This document shows positions 24,201 through 33,200 of a DNA stretch of 34,529 bases, piece by piece. Source of the DNA: Verrucomicrobiota bacterium (lineage in GTDB: Bacteria; Verrucomicrobiota; Verrucomicrobiia; Limisphaerales; SIBE01); the NCBI GenBank assembly GCA_016209525.1, contig JACQWK010000400.1, positions 1 through 34,529 on the forward strand. The letters are read 5' to 3'. The notes under the pieces were generated by a model. It was given only the letters and a program-made list of their open reading frames with translations. It made no database searches and was not told the DNA's origin. The translations under genes were made by a program, and so were the position numbers. The first letter of the stretch is position 1; every line of letters starts with the position of its first letter.

Positions 24201-27200
24201 CCTTTACGTGGCGGATCGCCAGAACAACGCGATTCGCAAGATAAATCCCGAAGGCACCGTGCGCACAATTGGCGGCGGACCCGTTACGACGTCGGGAAGC
24301 ACGGACGGCAAAGGAAGCGCGGCACGGTTCAATCAGCCGGGGGGCGTGGCGGTTGACAGTAGCGGCACTGTGTACGTAGGCGATGCACAGAATAACACGA
24401 TTCGGAAAGGCGTATCGCCAACCGTGACGGAAGAAGACATGGCACTCGTGTTTTCGACAACGAACGGAAATCGCTTTTCCGTCATGGACTCAGACGCCGG
24501 AAGCAGCGCGATTCAGATCATGCTTTCTGTTCAGCACGGGACGCTCACGTTGAACGGAACGACGGGGTTAGACTTCGCGTTCAAGGATACCGCCGGGATT
24601 GGTTCAGGAGACGGTGCCGCCGACGCCACCATGATCTTTCGCGGGTCTGTGTCGGACATCAACAAGGCGTTGAACAACCTGGTTTATGCGCCCGCGCCGA
24701 ACCACAGCGGGTACGATACGCTGTCCATTACTTCCAACGACCTGGGTAGAAATGGCAGCGGCGGCGCAGGGACCGATACCGACTCCGTCGGGATTACGAT
24801 TCTGAGCATCAACGACACGCCGGCGGACAAGACGATCACCCTCGCGGAGGATAGCACCTACGCGTTCCGCGCGGCCGACTTTGGGTTCAGCGTCCCGGAC
24901 AGCGGAACCGCAAGCGGTTTTAACCAGGTGAAGATCGAGTCGTTGCCGGGTGCGGGAACGATCAGATTGAACAACACGCCAATCGCTGTCGGCGCCTTGA
25001 TAAGCCTGGCGGACATTAAAGCGAACAAGCTGACGTTGACACCGGCGCTGAATGCCACTGGGGTTCCCCACACAACTTTTACATTTCAAGGGGGGCGCGA
25101 AGGCGACGCACCACAGAGCGGAGTCTTCACGATGACCGTTAATGTGACTGCCGTGAATGATCCGCCCATGATCAGCTTGGGGCAAACGGCAATCCAAACT
25201 GACGAAGGCACGGCAGTGACATTTTCAGCCGCCAACGGCAACGGAATCTCGGTGAGTGATGTGGATGCGGGGACCAATCCTCTCAAAATGTCCGTGAGCG
25301 TCATTCACGGAGGGCTTACCTCGGATCCATTCTTCGAATTAACCGGCAGCTTGGCCACTTTGAATGCCAGGTTGGAAGGACTGAGGTATAGCCCGTCGGA
25401 AGACTTCAGCGGCGCCGATGAACTGACGATCACCGTCACCGATCAGGGAAACATCGGGGGAGGAGCGTTGGCCACTGCCAAATCCATCCCGATTAGCGTC
25501 AGATCGATCAATGACGCGCCTTTTCTCAATTCCAGCAAACTTCCTCTCCTGGATGCCATCGGGCAAAACGCGCCAGCGCCCGTCGGTCCTGTTGGAACCC
25601 TGATTGGATCCGGTTCGACCGATGGCGCAACGCAGGTCATCACGGGTCTGATCGACGATGACGTCTTTATCGGCAATGTGAGCGATCGGGATCCCGGCAC
25701 CCAAATCGGGATCGCGGTCACGGAAGTGGCGGCGAGCGGGACTTGGTTCTTCTCCACCGACAACGGACTGAACTGGTCATTATTGGGTCCCGTGAACGAG
25801 GCTTCCGCAAGACTGCTTGCCGCGGACGGATTGACCCGGATTTATTTCCAGCCGAACGCCGGCGTGGCTGGGCTCTTGAATCCGGCGCTCACATTTCGCG
25901 CTTGGGACCGCACCACTGGAAGCAATGGCGGTCTAGCAAACACCGGCGGCGCCAATCAAGGTGGAACCACGGCATTTAGTTCGGGTGTCGATTCCGCGTT
26001 GATCCATGTAAACCCGGTGAGCGGTCCGCCTGGGCCCGCAGCATTTGCACCACTGGTGACAACGGATCCGATCAAGCTGCTGGCCGGCGATGGCGTCACG
26101 ACTTCGGAGTTGAAAATTGCCGCCGCACCGTCCGGAAACACGTTGGCCTTGGTCACCGATCGTCCGGGTTTTTCGAATGGCGCGGTCTCCGTGTTCGTGC
26201 GCAACGGGATGAACTGGAGCCGGCAGCCTGATTTCTACGCCAGCGGCGTTGATGGCAACGACGCGTTCGGTTCCGCTTTGGCGATCGATGGAGATACCGT
26301 GATCGTCGGGTCATCCAGCGACGACGTCAGCAGCAATTTTGACCAGGGTTCGGCCTACGTGTTTGCGCGCAGCGGAGCAACCTGGACCCAGCAGGCCAAG
26401 CTTACAGCCGGCGACGGCGCAGGAGGCGACCGATTCGGCGATTCTGTCGCGATTGCCGGGGACATCCTCATGATAGGCTCTCCGGGGGCGAGCACTTCCA
26501 AAGGCGCGGTCTATGTCTTCACGCGGAGCGGTACGGCCTGGACCCAACAAGCCAAGCTTGTCGCCAGCAGTGGGGCCACCGGAAGCGTCAGCTTCGGCTC
26601 GTCGGTCGCGATCGCATCGGACACCGCCATCATCGGAGCTATGGCCGACTATCTGGGTAAAGGCTCGGCCTACGTGTTCACGCGGAGCGGTACGACTTGG
26701 ACCCAGCAGGCAAACCTCACGGCCAGCGATGGGACCAGCGGCGACAACTTCGGCCGTTCAGTGGCTCTGTCTGGAGAGACAGTGGTGGTCGGGGCGGATG
26801 GGCAAAAGCCGTCCGGCTCTCCGGTGCGGCGAGTCGGCTCGGCCTACGTCTTCGTTCGAAATGGCTCGGTCTGGACGCAACAAGCGAAGCTCACCGTCAC
26901 CGATCCCATCGGCGATCCTGTCCTCAGTTCCGGGGCTAACTTTGGCTATCCCGTGGCGATCTCATCGGACACGGTAACGATTAGTGAAAGGATATACAAT
27001 TCCTCGAACTCCGGGGAGCAGGGTTCGTCCTACCTGTTCACGCGCAGCGGAACGACTTGGACACAACGCGCGAAACTCGCGCCTGCGAACGTTTGGTTTG
27101 GAGACCGCTTTGGAACTGCGTTGGCCATGGCTGGGGACACGGTCGTCTGCGGCCTTCGCGAGCGACTCAATGCGTCTGCTTTCCAGGGTGCCGTTCTGGT

Positions 27201-30200
27201 ATTCACCTTAAACCCGACAGGATTGTCGGCGGGGACAGACAAGACGATCACAATGATCGAAGACGGAACGTACAACCTTGTGGCCGGTGATTTCGGATTC
27301 CTCAGTCCAACCGACACTCCGCCGAGAACTCTCAGTCGCGTCAAAATCACCACTCTTCCGGCGGCAGGAACGCTGAAGCTGAACGGATCACCAGTGGCTG
27401 CCGGGGCATTTATCAACCTCACCGACATCAACGCAAGCAAGCTGACATTCGCTCCCGCACTCAACGGGAATGGGAGCCGATATGCATCATTCACGTTCCA
27501 GGTGGAGGATGACGGGGGCACAGCAAATGGACGGATCAATCTCGATTCGAGTCCCAATACGATTACCTTCAGCGTTACACTGGTGAACGACCCGCCGACC
27601 GGAACGAACACGACCATCACGATCGCCGAAGATAGTGCGTATCCGTTTCGAATCGCCGACTTTGGATTCACCGATCCGGCGGAAGTTTCTGCGAACAGCC
27701 TTACGCGTGTAAAAATTGCGAGCTTGCCTGCGGTGGGAACCCTCAGACTTACTGGGACCCCGGTCAACGCAGGTGATTTCGTGACGGTGGCAGATCTGGT
27801 CGCAAACAAGCTGACGTTCGCTCCCGCGGCTCACGCGACCGGCAATCCGTACGCCTCCTTCACGTTCCAGATCGAAGACGACGGAGGCACAGCCAACAAC
27901 GCGGTAAATCTGGATCAGAGCCCAAACACAATGACGATCCATGTGGGCGGGCCGGACGCCCGAACCGGGGCCAGGCTGACGGGTGGCTTTCCACTCTACG
28001 CTGCCGATTTCCTCGGAAATTCCGTCGTGAAAATCACAAGCGATGGAAGTATTTCCACATTTGCCACGGGTTTCGACAATCCTCTAGCCATGGCCTTCGA
28101 TTCGGCCGGGGACCTCTATGTGGCCAACGACACCATCGGCACGATCTCGAAGGTTACACCCAACGGCACGGTCTCGACTTTTGCCACCGGGTTTAATCGT
28201 CCACGCGGATTGATCTCTGATTCCGCGGATAACCTCTACGTTACCGATTCAGGCTTCTCGCCGACCGGTCCGAGCATTTCCAAAATCACTCCCGACGGCC
28301 ACCGCTCGACATTCGCGGCGGTAGGAGGTAGGCCAATGGCCTTCGACTCACACGGCAACTTGTATGTGGGCAGTGCGGGAACCACGAAGATCCTTGAAAT
28401 TACTCCCGGCGGCGACGTCTCGCCCTTTTCGACCTTTACCTTTGATCCCATAGCCTTGGCGTTCGACGCCGCTGAAAATCTCTATGCCGTCAGCGTTGAT
28501 GAGCCCAATGTTTTCAAGATTGCGAGGGATGGGAGTGTATCAGTATTCGCCGACATCCCTCGGCATGTCATTGGCACTATTCCGGCGACACCAGATCCCA
28601 TTTCCCTCTCCTTCGATGCCAGTGGCAATCTTTATGTTGGCAATCATGGCAATAATGGGGGGGGCGATTTTGAAGCGTGGATCGTAAAGGTCACGCCAAA
28701 CGGCATCGCCTCGACTCTTCTATCCGGTTCATTCGGTGCTTGGGGACTCCTATTTCAAGTTCCCGTGGTCACGAGCGCTCACGCGGCCAACGGCATTTAC
28801 AGATCCTCGTTCAACTACACCATCACGGCGGACGGCGCTCCGACCAGTTTCGGTGCGCCGGGTTTGCCCGCCGGCTTGACCGTGGACACAAGCACCGGCG
28901 TCATCTCGGGCAGCCCCAAACAACCGGGCACATTCCCCGTGGCCCTCATTGCCACCGGCTCGTCCGGAACGGCCCGTGCCACGCTCTCCTTGACGATCGA
29001 GCCAGCGGTGCTGACGGTCACCGGCATCACGGCGAACAACAAGCTGTTTGATGGGACAGCGGTCGCAGCGCTGAATCCCAGCAGCGCCGGACTCGTTGGA
29101 GTGGTGAGCGGCGACACCGTTGTCTTGAACACGGGAGGCGCGGTGGGAGAGTTTTCGGATAGCGCGATTGGAGCGAACAAACCGGTGAAGGTGTCCGGGC
29201 TTACGATCAGCGGCGCCGATGCGGGGAAATACAAGCTGGTCCAGCCGGCGGCGACGGCCAGCATTCTGAACAATCCTCCGACCATCACCACGATTGGCGC
29301 CAGTCCAACGGTTTTCGAGCAGAAAACCTCCGCATTCCTGTTCGGGGAGAGTCTGGTTGACGTCGTGGAGGCGGGGCAGAAAGTCGTCCAGATCAAGTTG
29401 ACCATAGAGCATCTGAGCGATGGCAGCAGTGAAAAGCTGATCGTGGATGAAGCCAGCATTGCACTGGTTGACGGAAATTCGGTGACCACCGCCCGGAATG
29501 GCTATGCGGTGTCGGTCCGTGTGATTGCGAAAACGGGGACAATCACCATCACCAAGGCCGGCGGCATTTCGGCCCCGGCGGCGCAACTTCTCCTCGATGA
29601 ACTGGCTTACAGCAATGCCAGCGCAAATCCATCCGGTGAGGACACGCGGATCGTGACTTTAACTCAAATCAGAGACGACGGCGGCACCGCCGGTGGCGCC
29701 TCGGACACCACAACCTTGAGCGTGGTCTCCAGTGTCACCGTAATCCCGGTGAACGACCCGCCCGTGTTGACGGGTGCGTCCCTGCCGCTGCCATTGGAAG
29801 TAGTGCAGCAGGCTAAGCTCTTGCCCAGCGATGGTGCGAGCAACGACTCTTTCGGCGATTCTGTGGCCATCTCAGGGGACACGGTGATCATCGGAGCTTC
29901 TTGGGACGATGTGGGAAGCAATCCGGACCAAGGCTCGGCGTATGTATTCACGCGGAGCGGCACGACATGGATCCAACAGGCCAAGCTCACCGCAAGCGAC
30001 GGCGCATCTACCTTTTTCTTTGGCGTCGTCTTAACTGGCGACCATTTCGGCGAAAGCGTGTCGATCGCCGGGGACACGGTGGTCGTCGGGGCTCTCTATC
30101 ACGATGCGGGAGGCAGTTTTGACCAAGGCTCGGCCTACGTGTTTACCCGAAGCGGGACGACTTGGACCCAGCAAGCGAAGCTCACGGCCAGTGACGGCCT

Positions 30201-33200
30201 ATCCAACGACCGGTTTGGCCGCTCAGTGTCGATCTCTGGGGAGACAGTGGTGATTGGGGCTTCTGGGGACCAATTGGAGAACGGTTCTTCTCAAGGCTCG
30301 GCCTACGTGTTTACCCGCAGTGGAACGACCTGGACCCAACAAGCGAAACTCGCGGCCAGCGATGGCGCCCGCGAGGACAGTTTCGGTGTAGCTGTGTCGC
30401 TGTTTGGGGACACGGTGGTGATCGGTGCTGTCCTGGACGATGTGGGAAGCATTGTGAACCAAGGCTCGGCCTATGTGTTCGCCCGGAGCGGGACGACCTG
30501 GACCCAGCAAGCAAAGCTTACGGCAAGCGATGGCGTAGCCAACGGCACGTTCGGCTCTTCAGTGGCGATCTCCGCGGACAAAATCGTAGTCGGGGCTCCT
30601 GCGCCCAGGCCGACCACTGACAATCATGAAGAAGGCGCGGCCTATGTGTTCACCCGGAGCGGCTCAACGTGGACCGAGCAAAGAAAACTCAGGGCCAGCG
30701 ACGGCGCATTCAACCACGAGTTCGGCACATCGGTGTCGGTCTTTGCAGACACGGCGATGGTTGGGGCAATATTGAGTGGCAATCTCAAGCAAGGCTCGAC
30801 GTACCCGTTCACGATGACGATGCCCACTCCACCTGTGCCCGCGTTGCCGGGCCTTCAGATCTCGAACGAGGATGCGAGCCTGACATTCGAAATCCCGGGC
30901 AGCAACGGAATCTCCGTCACGGATCTTGATGCCGGGACCGCTCCGATTCAAATGTCGCTTTCCGCGCAACACGGGACACTCAAGTTGAACAGCGCGGCGC
31001 TGACAGCCTTGACCTTCGACAGCGGCGCGCACAATACCGGTCACATGGTCGTGCGCGGAAAGCTCAGCGACCTCAACGCGGCATTGAATGGAATGGCCTA
31101 CACACCTGAGCTCAACTTTTACGGTGAAGATGCCATGGCTATCTTCGTGGATGACCAAGGGTCCACAGGCGCGGGCGGACCGATGAGTGCGCAGGCGCTG
31201 GTGCCCATCATCGTGCGGCCGGTCGTTGACGGGATGCCGGTGGTGAACAACGTGACGACGCCCTATCAGAGATTGAGCGAGGAATTGATGACCATCCAGC
31301 GTAATCCGGTGGATGGGCCGGAGGTCCGGTATTTCCAAATCTCCGAGATCACGGGTGGGCGGCTCTTCTTTCCGGATGGGCGGTCGGAAATCAACAACGG
31401 CAACTTCATGACCGCGTTTGAGGCCGAGGCTGGTCTGCGGTTCCTGCCCGCGGACATGTCGCCCGGCAGCTTCAAGATTCAGGCCGCGCTGAATGATGAG
31501 GTCGGAGCCTTGGGGGGCAGCAAAGCCACAGCCACAATCACGGTCTTCAAAGCCGATCAATTCATCGCGTTCGCCCCGATCCCGCCGAAGGTCTTTGGCG
31601 CTCTGCCTTTCACCGTCAATGCGACGGCCTCGTCTGGGTTGCCGGTGCAGTTCCAAGTCAACGGTCCGGCGACGATCAGCGGGAGTACGCTCACGATTAC
31701 CGGCGCTGGCGCGATCAGCGTCACCGCTTCGCAGCCTGGAGATGACCGGTTCAATCCAGCTCCGCACGCGGTTCAGTTGCTGGCGGTCGCGAAGGCCAGC
31801 CAAACGGTCGCTTTTGGGCCAATCGCGAACAGGATTTACGGAGATGCACCCTTCGATGTGCTTGCAACCGCGTCATCCGGGTTGCCAGTGCGCGTCGAAG
31901 TCAACTTGGGCCAGGCCGTGATGACGGCGGATGGCAAGGTGCAGATTGTTCAAACGGGCTTTGTGACGTTGGTCGCGTCGCAAGACGGCAATGTCAATTT
32001 CAATCCGGCGCAGACCGTATTTCAAACCTTCAGCGTTGCGAAAGCTCCGTTGGCAATCACCGTCAACGACGCGACCCGCTCTTTCGGAAGTCCGAACCCA
32101 ACGTTCACGGGGAGCGTCTCCGGGCTGCGGAACAACGATCCGGTCACCGTCGAATACGCCAGCAACCCCAATCCAAGCAGCCCCTCCGGCGCTTACGATA
32201 TTTTCCCCATCCTACAGGACCCGGCTGGACGGCTGCCGAACTACACGCTGAATATCACGCGCGGCAAGTTGACCGTCACCCCAAACGCGGCGCCCGTCGC
32301 GCAAGCACAGACCGTCTCGACGGACGAGGACACAGCGAAGCTCATCGAGTTGACAGGAACGGATTCCGACGGCGCGAATCTGACCTTCGCCATCGTGCAA
32401 GGAGCGCAGAACGGTACGCTGGCCGGCTCGCCGCCCACCGTCACTTACACTCCGAACTCGAACTTCAACGGAACCGACTACTTCACCTTCAAGGTCAACG
32501 ACACCTTCCAAGACTCGTCCCCCGCAACCGTCACAATCGTGGTCAGTCCCGTTAACGATCCCCCCACGCTGGCGCAGATTCCAAATATTGGCGTTCTGCC
32601 GAACGGCCCCATCGTGACGATTCCCTTGTTCGGGATTACGCCCGGTCCTTCGGATGAAGAGCAGGCGGTAACCGTCGCGGCGGCCTCGATCGATTCAACC
32701 AAGATCGCAGTTCAGGGCGTGGTCCAGCCGGCCGCCGGTCAGAACGGCGCCGTGCGGATTCAGGCGGCCGCCAATGTCACGAGCGGCAGCGCGGACATCA
32801 CCGTCACCGTGAGTGACGGCGCTTCGGTCAACGCCACATTTTCGAGAACGTTCACAGCCGTAATCACGCCGCGCGGACTGCGAGTTGTCGATACCGCCGG
32901 GCAGGCCGGGGCGCTGGTTTCAGTGCCCGTGGAACTGGAGGCTCAGGGTAATGAGAATCGACTCAGCTTCAGCGTCAGGTTCGAAACAGCCCTGTTGAGG
33001 TTCGCGAACATTGCCCTTGGCGCCGACACGCAAAGTCCGAGTGTCCAGGCCGGTCTCGAGGTTCGCGCGCAACACGCGGTCGAGGGGCGCGTTGGGGCGA
33101 GTTTGGCGCTGCCTTCTGGCCAAACTATTGGAACCGGCTCCAAACAAGTGGTCCTCCTTAGTTTTCACATTTCCGAGTCCGCGCCGAACGGCACCATGAG

